From: an uncultured Algibacter sp.
GTDB taxonomy: Bacteria; Bacteroidota; Bacteroidia; Flavobacteriales; Flavobacteriaceae
Direction: 5' to 3'
Assembly: GCA_947502405.1 (NCBI GenBank)
Contig: CANMZT010000003.1
Coordinates: 62,001-126,000 of the forward strand
DNA length: 64,000 bases
In this document: positions 36,341 to 45,563 of the stretch, one piece after another
Layout of the letters: every line of letters starts with the position of its first letter
Numbering within the stretch: position 1 is the first letter of the stretch
Made by a program: the position numbers and the translations under genes
Notes under the pieces: generated by a model
Told to the model about the DNA's origin: nothing
The model's database searches: none
What the model saw: only the letters and a program-made list of their open reading frames with translations

Positions 36341-36868
36341 CTATTCTTTCTTGTAATCAGCATTTAAAGCATCCAAAACAGTTTGTGTTAAATCACTTTG
36401 ATCTTGTCCATACATCACTGTTGCGGCAGCATCACTGGTTCCTAAAATATAGTTGTAACCATTAGCTTTTCCGTAGTCTTTTACAAAATCCTTCACATTA
36501 GCAATTACAGAATCTATTTCAGATTGAAATTCTTTTGTTAAGTTTTGTTGTTCAGATTGCATTTGTTGTTGCAATATTTGTTGCCTTTGTTGTAAACCAG
36601 CCATTAATTCTTCAGCTCGTTTTCTGTTACTTCTTGCTACACGTTGCGCCTCGGCTTGTCCTTTTTGAGCTTCAGCTTGAAACGCCAAACTTATACTATC
36701 TGCTCGTTTTCTAAAAGCTTCTTCTTTAGCTTGGAATTTAGCTTCAACATCTTTCTTTTTTTGATAATCGTTAATTACAGTTCCATTATCAATAAAACCA
36801 ATTTTATTTGGTTTTTCACAAGAAGCGAAAATTAACATCGCTAGTACTACATAAATTACATTTCTCAT
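36341..36868 (-). CDS. OmpH/Skp-like periplasmic chaperone family lipoprotein
   Basis: This 175-residue protein has a short lipoprotein-like signal (IFASC, Cys15), then IGFIDNGTVINDYQKKKD, a long charged coiled-coil (about 35-135, rich in Q, A, E, K and R) and a C-terminal YGKANGYNYILGTSDAAATVMYG, the typical end of OmpH/Skp proteins. Skp chaperones hold unfolded outer-membrane proteins in the periplasm. The frame is open for 17 codons upstream, but the ATG at 36866-36868 gives the proper signal, and a -7 box lies inside that extension. It is a single gene ended by a hairpin. Confidence 0.9.
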   Translation of the reverse strand: MRNVIYVVLAMLIFASCEKPNKIGFIDNGTVINDYQKKKDVEAKFQAKEEAFRKRADSISLAFQAEAQKGQAEAQRVARSNRKRAEELMAGLQQRQQILQQQMQSEQQNLTKEFQSEIDSVIANVKDFVKDYGKANGYNYILGTSDAAATVMYGQDQSDLTQTVLDALNADYKKE

Positions 36869-36907
36869 CAGTATATATGTTTTGATTGATTTAGTTTTTA
36901 ATCCGAA

Positions 36908-36915
36908 CAAAAATA
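36908..36915 (-). promoter_or_regulatory. Candidate -7 box (TATTTTTG) of the OmpH-like gene
   Basis: The minus strand reads TATTTTTG (TAnnTTTG), 40 bp before the start at 36868 and inside the upstream extension of the frame. This argues for the shorter start. Confidence 0.4.
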
Positions 36916-37112
36916 ACAAAGTAAGTTAAAATTGAAAGCAGAATTGGTTTGAATTTAACTTATAAGAAAAATTTATTAAAAAATAAATTCTAAATAATAA
37001 ATTTCTATCAAAAATAAGCTCATATAAAGCGATTTAAGAGGTTTTTAAAAAACCAACAGGGGTTTTTATATTCATTGCAGAGAATAAAGCTTGAGTTAGA
37101 CTTAAACGCATT

Positions 37113-37958
37113 TTATCTGTTTTTAATGATATAAATTAAAGACGATGCCTCTTTTGTGCGTAATGCTTTTAAATTTGAAAGTAAACCAAACCAAAAACCT
37201 CTAATTGGATTCATTTTACCAGATTTATATTTTTCAGAAAGCATACTTACATAAAATGAATCAAACCACATCGGTTTCACTTTTTCAACTTTAAAAGATT
37301 GTTTGGAAACTAATTTAGAAATAGACTCTTGATTAAAATGCCAAAGATGTCTTGGAACATCATAAGCGGCCCAAAATTGTTTATAATGGTTTGCATCATA
37401 ACTGTTATAATTTGGTACAGCAATTATTAAAGTCCCGTTTGGTTTTAATAATGTTTTAAATATTGAAATGTGATCTTCTAAATTTGGTAAATGTTCAAAA
37501 ACATGCCAAAGTGTAATTACATTAAAACTGTTGGATTCAAAATTTAAGAGTTGGTCTATTTCAAAAACGGCGTTATTTGTTTTTTTATTGGCAATTGTTC
37601 TCGCTTGTTCGTTTGGTTCAATTCCAGAAACATTCCAGTTATTTTGTTGAGCGATTTCTAAAAAATCACCTGTACCACATCCAACATCTAAAAGGTTTTT
37701 TCCTTCCGTGGCAGAAGCGTTTATTAAGTTTAATTTCTTTTTTAGTGAAATATGTCTAACAAGATGATAAGCTTTTTCAAATATATTTCTTTTAGAATCT
37801 GTATGCGAAATATAGTCTTCGCTTTTATAGTAATCAGGTAATTTTTCTTTTGAAGGTTGCGGTATGGTTTCCAAAAAACCGTATTCAGAATTTTGAATTA
37901 ATTCGAATACCTCTCCCGAAACGGAGTGGTCTTTTACTTTTAAATTTTCTTTAGCCAC
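37113..37958 (-). CDS. Class I SAM-dependent methyltransferase
   Basis: This 281-residue protein has the SAM-binding fold: motif I LLDVGCGTGDFLEIA (about 88-102), the acidic end of strand 2 SGIEPNEQA, motif II VITLWHVFEHLPN and motif III GTLIIAVPNYNS. The N-terminus has no membrane segment; the C-terminal half is rich in aromatic residues and basic patches, as in lipid- or polyprenyl-acting enzymes, but the substrate cannot be read. The gene lies between the OmpH-like gene and mnmG in Bacteroidetes fashion. No partner is evident. Confidence 0.88.
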   Translation of the reverse strand: MAKENLKVKDHSVSGEVFELIQNSEYGFLETIPQPSKEKLPDYYKSEDYISHTDSKRNIFEKAYHLVRHISLKKKLNLINASATEGKNLLDVGCGTGDFLEIAQQNNWNVSGIEPNEQARTIANKKTNNAVFEIDQLLNFESNSFNVITLWHVFEHLPNLEDHISIFKTLLKPNGTLIIAVPNYNSYDANHYKQFWAAYDVPRHLWHFNQESISKLVSKQSFKVEKVKPMWFDSFYVSMLSEKYKSGKMNPIRGFWFGLLSNLKALRTKEASSLIYIIKNR

Positions 37959-38021
37959 GAATACACGAATTTTTATAATCCTAAAATCTAAATTTTATTT
38001 CTAATTAATTCCTTCACTTTT

Positions 38022-38057
38022 TTCAAGAGGAGGTGCCGAAAGGCAGAGGGGTTTTTA
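38022..38057. repeat. Dispersed repeat, CAAGAGGAGGTGCCGAAAGG type
   Basis: A GC-richer 36-bp stretch in an AT-rich gap, with CCGAAAGGCAGAGGGGTTTTTA. I recall near-identical elements in many flavobacterial intergenic regions. It lies downstream of mnmG. Confidence 0.5.
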
Positions 38058-38073
38058 CTTTGTTTTTAATAGT

Positions 38074-38099
38074 GGATTCCTGCCTGCGCAGGAATGACA
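38074..38099. repeat. Dispersed hairpin repeat TTCCTGCCTGCGCAGGAA
   Basis: The stem TTCCTGC/GCAGGAA, flanked by GGA and TGACA, is a well known type of repeat in Bacteroidetes genomes. It is 23 bp left of the first parS-like palindrome. Confidence 0.6.
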
Positions 38100-38121
38100 A
38101 AAACTCTAATTTAAAAATAAA

Positions 38122-38137
38122 CGTTCCACGTGGAACA
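38122..38137. other. parS-like palindrome downstream of mnmG
   Basis: CGTTCCACGTGGAACA matches the ParB-binding parS consensus TGTTNCACGTGNAACA at all defined positions but the first. It lies between the repeat elements and the 3' end of mnmG. A perfect copy is found on the other side of the gene. Confidence 0.65.
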
Positions 38138-38187
38138 CATAAAATATTTTAATTAAATTCTAAAATGAATTCCTTTTACTGAGGAAA

Positions 38188-40059
38188 TTAGCGTCCCATA
38201 TATACCAATAAAACAGAAATATCGTTTGGCGACACACCACTAATTCTTGATGCTTGTGACACAGTTGTTGGTTGAATTTTTTTCAGCTTTTCTCTAGCTT
38301 CAAAACTCATAGATTTGATTTGTGAATAATCAAAATTCTCTGGAATTTTCACGTATTCTAATCGTGTTAATTTATCTGCGTTGTTTTTTTCCTTAGCAAT
38401 ATACCCTGCATATTTTACTTGAATTTCGGTTTGTTCTATTACTTCCCTATCCAGATTATTATCTTGAATATACGCCTCAACACTTTCTACTTTTCTAACA
38501 TCGTCCATCTCAATATTCGGTCTAGCAAACACTTTAAAAAGTTTACCGGATTGTTTTACAGGAGATGATTTTTTGTCTTCTAAAATAGGGTTTATCTCTT
38601 CGGGTTTTACACTTTGCTTTTCAAAAAAGTTTACAAATTTTTCTGCGGCTTCATGTTTTTCTTCCATACGTTTTAAACGCTTTTCTGAAGCTAAACCTAA
38701 TTCATATCCCTTAGGTGTTAATCTTAAATCTGCATTATCTTGACGTAACAATGTTCTATATTCGGCTCTTGATGTAAACATTCTATAGGGCTCTTCTGTA
38801 CCTTTAGTAATTAAATCATCAACCAAAACACCTATATACGCTTCATCCCTTTTTAAAGTAAAAGGATCTTTTTCTTGAACTTTTAAACTTGCATTTATAC
38901 CAGCCATCAAACCTTGAGAAGCCGCTTCTTCATAACCTGTTGTCCCGTTAATTTGTCCAGCAAAATATAAACCTTCAACAAGCTTAGTTTCTAAAGTGTG
39001 CTTTAATTGTGTTGGCGGGAAATAATCATATTCAATTGCATAACCTGGCCTAAAAAACTTTACATTCTCAAAACCGACTACTGAGCGTAGCGCTTTAAAT
39101 TGAACATCTTCAGGTAAAGAGGTAGAGAATCCATTAACGTAAACTTCACAGGTACTCCATCCTTCTGGTTCAATAAATAATTGGTGTCTGTCTTTATGAG
39201 CAAAACGATTTATTTTATCTTCAATAGACGGACAATATCTAGGGCCTAAACTCTTTATTCTACCGTTAAACATGGGTGACCTATCAAAGCCTTCACGAAG
39301 TAATTCATGTACTTCATGACTCGTATAAGTCATGTGGCAAGAACGTTGTTTATCTAATGGCTTTGTAATGTCTAAGTATGAAAACTTTTCAGGATTATCA
39401 TCTCCTGGTTGTTCAATCATTTTAGAATAATCTAAAGATCTACCATCAACCCTTGGCGGCGTTCCGGTTTTCATTCTTCCTGAATTAAAACCTAAATCCA
39501 CAAGCTGTTCTGTAATTCCGGTTGCTGCTCTTTCTCCTGCTCGTCCTCCTCCAAAGTTTTTATCTCCTATATGAATTAAGCCATTCAAAAAAGTACCATT
39601 CGTCAAGACAACAGACCTTGCTTTTATCTCAATACCAAGTGATGTTTTTACACCGGTTACTTTTCCCTTTTCAACAATTAAACCCGAAACCATCTCTTGA
39701 TAAAAATCAAGGTTGGGCGTGCTCTCTAAAAGTAATCTCCAGTCTTCAGCAAAACGCATTCTATCACTCTGCACTCTCGGACTCCACATCGCAGGCCCTT
39801 TTGACTTATTAAGCATTTTAAATTGAATAGCAGAAGTATCAGAAACAATACCGCTATAACCACCAAGCGCATCAATCTCACGCACTATTTGCCCTTTAGC
39901 AATTCCTCCCATAGCAGGATTACAAGACATTTGCGCAATATTCTGCAAATTCATGGTAACCAATAAGGTTTTGCTTCCCATATTGGCAGCAGCAGCTGCA
40001 GCTTCACTTCCAGCGTGACCCGCTCCAACAACTATAACATCATAAACCTCGTTAAACAT
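38188..40059 (-). CDS. mnmG: tRNA uridine-5-carboxymethylaminomethyl modification enzyme MnmG (GidA)
   Basis: This 623-residue FAD protein works with MnmE to modify U34 of tRNAs. It has the dinucleotide motif VVGAGHAGSEAAAAAANMG at the N-terminus, MSCNPAMGGIAKGQIVREID, the two redox Cys in RSCHMTYTS and RYCPSIEDK, and FAGQINGTTGYEEAASQG. The C-terminal helical domain has TVSQASRISGVSP. Length is normal. A -7 box (40179-40186) lies upstream, and a perfect parS-like site lies in the presumed leader. In many bacteria this gene marks the origin region. Confidence 0.97.
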   Translation of the reverse strand: MFNEVYDVIVVGAGHAGSEAAAAAANMGSKTLLVTMNLQNIAQMSCNPAMGGIAKGQIVREIDALGGYSGIVSDTSAIQFKMLNKSKGPAMWSPRVQSDRMRFAEDWRLLLESTPNLDFYQEMVSGLIVEKGKVTGVKTSLGIEIKARSVVLTNGTFLNGLIHIGDKNFGGGRAGERAATGITEQLVDLGFNSGRMKTGTPPRVDGRSLDYSKMIEQPGDDNPEKFSYLDITKPLDKQRSCHMTYTSHEVHELLREGFDRSPMFNGRIKSLGPRYCPSIEDKINRFAHKDRHQLFIEPEGWSTCEVYVNGFSTSLPEDVQFKALRSVVGFENVKFFRPGYAIEYDYFPPTQLKHTLETKLVEGLYFAGQINGTTGYEEAASQGLMAGINASLKVQEKDPFTLKRDEAYIGVLVDDLITKGTEEPYRMFTSRAEYRTLLRQDNADLRLTPKGYELGLASEKRLKRMEEKHEAAEKFVNFFEKQSVKPEEINPILEDKKSSPVKQSGKLFKVFARPNIEMDDVRKVESVEAYIQDNNLDREVIEQTEIQVKYAGYIAKEKNNADKLTRLEYVKIPENFDYSQIKSMSFEAREKLKKIQPTTVSQASRISGVSPNDISVLLVYMGR

Positions 40060-40143
40060 AAGTTCTAATTCAATTTAATGCTTAGCATCTAAATACACTT
40101 AGACCATTCTCAGTGTGACACTGTAAATCGTTTTTCAAAAACA

Positions 40144-40159
40144 TGTTCCACGTGGAACA
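40144..40159. other. Perfect parS-like palindrome upstream of mnmG
   Basis: TGTTCCACGTGGAACA is a perfect 16-bp palindrome and matches the parS consensus TGTTNCACGTGNAACA completely. It lies 85 bp upstream of the mnmG start, just downstream of the -7 box. ParB binding here would be expected from the conserved site. Confidence 0.75.
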
Positions 40160-40178
40160 CCTGTTAATTTTGAGTTTA

Positions 40179-40186
40179 CAAATATA
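40179..40186 (-). promoter_or_regulatory. Candidate -7 box (TATATTTG) of mnmG
   Basis: The minus strand reads TATATTTG, in the gap between ybeY and mnmG. It would place the parS-like palindrome in the first 30 nt of the transcript. Confidence 0.45.
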
Positions 40187-40197
40187 CGTTGAAATCT

Positions 40198-40614
40198 TTA
40201 ATTCTGCTTTAGTTGCGACAAGTAGTGATTTTCTTTTTCACGCATTACCTTAGCATCAACATCAGTTTTATCTTTATATCCACAATAATGCAATACACCA
40301 TGAATGATGACACGGTGCAATTCTTCTTCAAATGAAACACCAAAATCTTTGGCATTATCTGCTACTCTTTCAACAGAAATAAAAATATCACCTTGTATTA
40401 ATTTTCCCACCGAATAATCAAAACTAATAATATCAGTTAATGTATCATGATTTAGGAATTCAACATTCAATTTGTGAAGATATGCGTCATCACAAAACAC
40501 ATAATTTATTTCCTCTAACTTATATGCCTCTGATGAAATGGTATCAGTAATCCACTTAAAAATTTGCGCTTCAAAATCTAATTTGAAATCAGTTTCGTAA
40601 TTGAAATTAATCAT
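40198..40614 (-). CDS. ybeY: Endoribonuclease/rRNA maturation factor YbeY
   Basis: This 138-residue protein has the UPF0054 pattern: NVEFLNHDTLTDIISFDYS in the middle and HRVIIHGVLHYCGYKD near residue 105. It trims 16S rRNA and takes part in ribosome quality control. The usual metal motif is HGxLHLxGYDH. Here the first two His are present but the third ligand position reads Lys-Asp (GYKD), which from memory is common in Bacteroidetes versions. It is followed by mnmG with a gap of about 140 bp and preceded directly (0-bp gap) by a secreted unknown. Confidence 0.93.
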   Translation of the reverse strand: MINFNYETDFKLDFEAQIFKWITDTISSEAYKLEEINYVFCDDAYLHKLNVEFLNHDTLTDIISFDYSVGKLIQGDIFISVERVADNAKDFGVSFEEELHRVIIHGVLHYCGYKDKTDVDAKVMREKENHYLSQLKQN

Positions 40615-41994
40615 TTAGAGCGTTTTATTTGAAACCTTAAAAGAGTTAGATTTTGAGTCTAAATAAAAATAAACGAATACATCATCTAAAAAAACTGTAG
40701 AAACGTGTTTTAAATTTTCGTTATCATCGATATTTTTAAAATATTTATTTTTATTTATGTATTTGAATTTGGATGCGACTTTTTCTTTATCTAATACATT
40801 GAAATTCTGATCTATAATAATTTCAAAATAATGGTTATTACTTTCAGAAATACTATCATAGTATAAATCAAAAAAAGAATTGTTTGGTCCTATTTGTGGA
40901 AGGCTATTAAGGTGAAACTGTTGCTGTTGATGAAACCACCAATTATAATTAAAACCATAGCTAATAGAATCAACAAAATCACAACGTAGTATATATTCTC
41001 CATTTAAGGATTCATTTACTGTAATTGTACTTTTCTTTTTAGTTTTAGTAGCGTGTTTCAAAAAGGATTTCAAATCAACGAAGCCCTCTCCTTTTATAGA
41101 CAAATCCATTATAGCTTTATTTAAGGATATGCTTTTAAAAGTACCTGTGTTTAGATTATTAATTTGTATAAATCCAACATCATTATTTAAAAGCAATTGG
41201 TAAAGGCAATTATTATATAAATAAGACGAAACTTCTTTAACTGCTTTAAACTTATCATACCTATATTCGTTAAGCGTGCTGTTATTGGTTTTATTAACTG
41301 CTTTAGTATCTAAAGTAATAACACTAGTTAGTCTATTGGAAAAATCATCTTTTGTTAAATATAAAATATCGTTATCACAATACATTTTGAAGCTATTTAT
41401 AGAACCATTTTTGACAAATTTATTAGTATTAACTGATCCTATGCGGCTTTTAGAAATTCGTTTTAGAAAAGAAGCATTTGCTTTGTTTTTTTTTAAATCT
41501 ATGGTTGATATATTGTTGACATCTTCAATCCTTGTTATTTTTAAATCACTATATTGATTAGTGATTAAGAAACTTTTATTCTCTTCTCTTAATACTGCTT
41601 TAAAGTTATTTGTAGTAATTACACCTGAAAGTTTATGGGCACCAGTTTCTAGGTTTATATCCAAAGCCATTTTATTAATCGGGTAAGTTGTTCCCTCACA
41701 AATTATTAAGGTAATAATATTATTACTTGAATGATATGATCTAATGGATGGTTTCTGTTTGAATGATATAGGTAACAATCTAACAAGGTTGTTATTGAAA
41801 AAAGAGATAGGTATTAAATCGTAAGTCTTGGTATCCTTATTTTTAGCTATAATAACATGAAAAGTTTCCTTGTTTTTTATATCTCCCGAAAATGTCTCTA
41901 AAACTTTATAATGTTTTTCTAGAACTATCTCGTTTGCTAATAAACTATTAAGACCTAATATTAAGAATAGACTAATACTCAGTAGTTTTCGCAT
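40615..41994 (-). CDS. Secreted protein of unknown function
   Basis: This 459-residue protein has a signal peptide (MRKLLSISLFLILGLNSLLA, cleavage near residue 20). I recognise no domain. The sequence is rich in N, K, S and hydrophobic beta strands, with YNWWFHQQQQFHLNSLPQ near 355-372. It lies between the DUF4175-like gene (10 bp) and ybeY (no gap), so it is probably co-transcribed with both. It is likely a periplasmic or outer-membrane protein. There is no lipobox and no T9SS tail. Confidence 0.6.
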   Translation of the reverse strand: MRKLLSISLFLILGLNSLLANEIVLEKHYKVLETFSGDIKNKETFHVIIAKNKDTKTYDLIPISFFNNNLVRLLPISFKQKPSIRSYHSSNNIITLIICEGTTYPINKMALDINLETGAHKLSGVITTNNFKAVLREENKSFLITNQYSDLKITRIEDVNNISTIDLKKNKANASFLKRISKSRIGSVNTNKFVKNGSINSFKMYCDNDILYLTKDDFSNRLTSVITLDTKAVNKTNNSTLNEYRYDKFKAVKEVSSYLYNNCLYQLLLNNDVGFIQINNLNTGTFKSISLNKAIMDLSIKGEGFVDLKSFLKHATKTKKKSTITVNESLNGEYILRCDFVDSISYGFNYNWWFHQQQQFHLNSLPQIGPNNSFFDLYYDSISESNNHYFEIIIDQNFNVLDKEKVASKFKYINKNKYFKNIDDNENLKHVSTVFLDDVFVYFYLDSKSNSFKVSNKTL

Positions 41995-42004
41995 AAAAGT
42001 TGGT

Positions 42005-45000
42005 TTAATTTGATTTCTTAAAATACTCTTGCACTTTCCTTTTATATACTTGCTGCAAAGGTAAAGCTTGACGGTTTAATATTTCTGTTGTTTGAAAATA
42101 TTGTTTTGCAGTAGGAACTTGATTGTTAGAATTATTATCAAACCTCTTTTTATTAGTTTCAGATTCCCGCTTATTATCATCTCCTTGTTGAAAGGTGGCA
42201 TTTTCCATTTTCAATAACTGATGTTTTAACTCCATCATTTTTTGAAGCGTTTGTTGCGTAAACCCCTTATTCAATAAGTCTAATTCAATATCCTCCATTT
42301 TTCTAACTAAAGCACTACCATTTCCACCTTTACCTTCTTTTGCTAGCTTATCTTGTAAAGCTTGACGTAGCTGCTGCTGTTGTTGATAAATTTGATACAA
42401 CAAACCGTTATCTTCTTCACTCTGACCTTCACCTTCACCACCAGTTTGCTTACCATTTTCTCCACTTTGTTTACCTTTTTCTTTACCGTTTTCACCAGAC
42501 TTACCGTCTTTACCTTTCTCTCCCTGCTGTTCACCATCCTTCTCTCCTTTTCCTTTTTGTTTTCCTTCACCTTCATTTGGTTTACCTTTCTCTCCTTTCT
42601 TCATTCCCTCTTCCATCATTTTGTTGAGTTCTTCTTGACTCATAATGATGTCTGGTAATTGCATATCTCCACTACCACCTTGTCCAGCACTCATACTCAT
42701 ACTTTCTTGCATATTGTCTAAAACATTACTTAAAAAATCTGCAAGATTATTTGCTGCTGTAACTGAAAACTGTTGGCTTGAAACCCCTTGGTAAAGCTGA
42801 TTCTCTGCCAGTAAGCCTAATGCTTTATCTATATTATAATAAACCTCAGTAATCTCTTTATTAACTTGTTCAGATAGTTTTGGTTGACGAAGTGACAAGG
42901 CAAATAAACTATCATCTATATGCTCAAAATGCTCGCGTAAATTTCTCTGCTTTTTTAAATAGGTTGCGAACTTATTATGATTTACTTCAATAGATTTGAA
43001 CTGATTCATAAGTGCTTCTTGATCAAAAGAAAACAAAACTAGATTATCCAAAATTTGTCTCAACATGTCAACATCTTCTTGCATTTGTTCTCCACCACCA
43101 GACTGCATCATACTTTGCATTTGCTGACTCATTTGTTTCATTTTTTGAGCCGCTTTCTTCTGACTTTTTTGAGCGTTTTTCTGGTTTTGTTTTTTCTGCT
43201 CACTATTTTCTTTTTGCTCTTGCTCAGAACCTTCTTGCTGTTCTTCTTCTTTCTTCTCTAATGATTCAGACGCTTTTTGTTGTTCTTTTTGAACTTCTTG
43301 CTCATCCAATTTATCTCTAGGAATATCAATTGGCTTTTTTAGAGCTTTACTTTCTTTTTCTAAGTCGCTAATTTCCTTCTTAAAGTCTTCAAATTGTTTG
43401 TTTAAATCGTCTTGTTTTTCTTTGGTGTTTTCTTCATCGGGTTTATTTGATAACTTCTCTTGTTCATCTGCCAATTTCTCTAAATCATCTCTCAGCTTTT
43501 CTAATTTCTTTTCAACATAAAAACGTTTAGTTAATTCTAAAAGCTGTTCTAAACTTCGTTTTTTATTTTTATTTTGTTTAGCAAGCTTATCTAATTTTTG
43601 GATTAATTCTTCTTTATTTATCTTTTCTTGAAGTTTTTCAATCTCTTTTAAAAGTTTTTCATCACGCTTGAGTTTCTCTTCATTATCCTTTAAACGCTCT
43701 TTCAAATCTTCTTTAAATTGATCCTCTTCAGGGTTTTCTTTTTGAAATTCTTCTAAATTATCTTTAAGCTTTTTGTTGAAGTTTTTCATCATTTCGTCTT
43801 GCTGCTTTTGACGCTTAAAAAATGATTCTAACTTCTTTTTATCATTAAAATTTAAACTTGATTTCTCTTTTTGGGTTTTGGTTAATTCCTCTAACTTTTT
43901 CTCTTGTTCGTCAAACTTTTCTAAGGACTTATTTAAATCCTTAATGGTTTTGCTTTGCTCCTCAAAATTCCTTTGAGCCTCTTCATCTTCAGTTCGCTTT
44001 CTATAAGTAAAAACAGAGCTTTTTGCACTTTTAAAGCGATTAACTCTATCATTATCAAAAACTTGAAAATACAATTCATAAGACACTCCTACTTCAATAT
44101 TCAAATTATTTGGGAATGCACTAATAAACTCTGAAATATTAGAATTTGATACTTGTATTCCTTCAACTTTCTTGTTTTTCTCATTTCCAGCAGGATAATA
44201 AACCAATTGCAACTTGCTAAATCCATAATCGTCACTAACTTGACCATAGAAATACAAGGTTTGTAAATCAAGACTATCTCGCTCTACCTTTAAATTAATC
44301 TCAGGATATTCATCCTTTACTACATCTATATTAAATGCTAAATTCTCGTAATTTTTTAAGTTTTTATTGCTTGTGCTTAAGGTGTAATCATAATTATTGT
44401 AAACGCGTTTAGAAGCTTCAAAAACACCTTCTTTATCTGAGTTAAAAGCTATCGTATCATTGGCATATAAAAACACTTCATCAGTAGATTTTGTTTTAAG
44501 TTGCCATTTAATTTGTGTGCCTTCAGGTACTAGAGCATTTCCAGTACTCTTCAAAATTTCGTCTCGCTTTTTTGTATAATTCGGGTAATCTAAAACCATA
44601 TCAAAGCTCAATAAAGAAGGCGTTTCAACTACATTAAGCGTATAGGGTTTGGAAGTAACATCGTTAGCTGATAATTGAAATGTAACGGCCTCTTTAGGCT
44701 GTGCAAAAACATATTCAAATTCGCCTAAAGCCTTTTGTTGTAAAAAATATGTTTCGTTATTATAAGTTATTTGTGCACTTTCTGGAGTTACCTCGCCCAC
44801 TGTTTTTACTATCAGTTTAAAATCTTTGTTTTCAATAGCATTCATGTTTTCATTAACCACAAAAAACTGAAAAGGCGCTGGTGGCTCATAAGCCGTTTTG
44901 TAATGCACCACACGCTCGTAACTATCACTAAACCAATTAAAATTCCCTGTTATAAAGGCTAGAAGTAAAATAGCCACAGGTATGGCAGCGTATTTTAAAT

Positions 45001-45454
45001 ACCCTAAATTTTTCTTGAAATTAACCGCCAACTTAAACGGTACAGGTTGTAATTCTGCAGACTTCTGCTCGATACTGGCTAATAATAATTCAGATTTAGA
45101 ATCTTCATCATGTAACTGGATTACGTTTAATAATTTATCATCAACCTCAGGAAAATGTTTACCAATAATTCTGGAAGCAGATTCGTAATTTATCCCTTTT
45201 TGAAGCTTAAATAATTTTGCCAACGGAATAAAAATAAACCTGACAAGCAAACCCAATTCTACTGCTATAAATAACCAAAATAACAGGGTTCTAAAGCTTG
45301 TGTTGAGCCATAAAATATGTTCTAAAAAAAGTGTAAATAGGAAGTATAGTAACCCTATAGAAAAAAACAGGATAGCGCCCTTTAGTAATTCATTAGTGTA
45401 ATAACGCCTAATAAATGCTTCTAACTTGTTTTGTATGATTTTAAAATTGGTCAT
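42005..45454 (-). CDS. Large DUF4175-like membrane protein with low-complexity charged region
   Basis: This 1149-residue protein has two N-terminal membrane segments (about 22-47 and 55-76) and a third near 150-168. A beta-rich middle part follows (about 190-490), then a very long coiled-coil rich in K, E and Q (about 490-780), and a Gly/Glu/Lys repeat region (about 955-1040). The ending is helical. The family is Bacteroidetes-specific (DUF4175-like) and uncharacterised. The repeat region gives strong codon bias and false frames on the other strand. It is the first gene of the run leading to ybeY. A role in the envelope is inferred only from topology. Confidence 0.78.
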   Translation of the reverse strand: MTNFKIIQNKLEAFIRRYYTNELLKGAILFFSIGLLYFLFTLFLEHILWLNTSFRTLLFWLFIAVELGLLVRFIFIPLAKLFKLQKGINYESASRIIGKHFPEVDDKLLNVIQLHDEDSKSELLLASIEQKSAELQPVPFKLAVNFKKNLGYLKYAAIPVAILLLAFITGNFNWFSDSYERVVHYKTAYEPPAPFQFFVVNENMNAIENKDFKLIVKTVGEVTPESAQITYNNETYFLQQKALGEFEYVFAQPKEAVTFQLSANDVTSKPYTLNVVETPSLLSFDMVLDYPNYTKKRDEILKSTGNALVPEGTQIKWQLKTKSTDEVFLYANDTIAFNSDKEGVFEASKRVYNNYDYTLSTSNKNLKNYENLAFNIDVVKDEYPEINLKVERDSLDLQTLYFYGQVSDDYGFSKLQLVYYPAGNEKNKKVEGIQVSNSNISEFISAFPNNLNIEVGVSYELYFQVFDNDRVNRFKSAKSSVFTYRKRTEDEEAQRNFEEQSKTIKDLNKSLEKFDEQEKKLEELTKTQKEKSSLNFNDKKKLESFFKRQKQQDEMMKNFNKKLKDNLEEFQKENPEEDQFKEDLKERLKDNEEKLKRDEKLLKEIEKLQEKINKEELIQKLDKLAKQNKNKKRSLEQLLELTKRFYVEKKLEKLRDDLEKLADEQEKLSNKPDEENTKEKQDDLNKQFEDFKKEISDLEKESKALKKPIDIPRDKLDEQEVQKEQQKASESLEKKEEEQQEGSEQEQKENSEQKKQNQKNAQKSQKKAAQKMKQMSQQMQSMMQSGGGEQMQEDVDMLRQILDNLVLFSFDQEALMNQFKSIEVNHNKFATYLKKQRNLREHFEHIDDSLFALSLRQPKLSEQVNKEITEVYYNIDKALGLLAENQLYQGVSSQQFSVTAANNLADFLSNVLDNMQESMSMSAGQGGSGDMQLPDIIMSQEELNKMMEEGMKKGEKGKPNEGEGKQKGKGEKDGEQQGEKGKDGKSGENGKEKGKQSGENGKQTGGEGEGQSEEDNGLLYQIYQQQQQLRQALQDKLAKEGKGGNGSALVRKMEDIELDLLNKGFTQQTLQKMMELKHQLLKMENATFQQGDDNKRESETNKKRFDNNSNNQVPTAKQYFQTTEILNRQALPLQQVYKRKVQEYFKKSN

Positions 45455-45563
45455 TAATATTTCATAAAAATAAGATATTTAATAAAACCATAACCTTTAA
45501 TATTTGTTAAACCTTTTGTAAGCTTACAAGATAAGGGACTACTAACTCACCAAATATTAAAAA

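Noticed and set aside
40110-40130. CAGTGTGACACTG stretch near mnmG as another dispersed repeat
   Set aside because: Too short to identify, with only this copy seen.
42340-42658. Plus- and minus-strand frames within the low-complexity part of the DUF4175-like gene
   Set aside because: They are shadows of a repetitive coding sequence with strongly biased codons.
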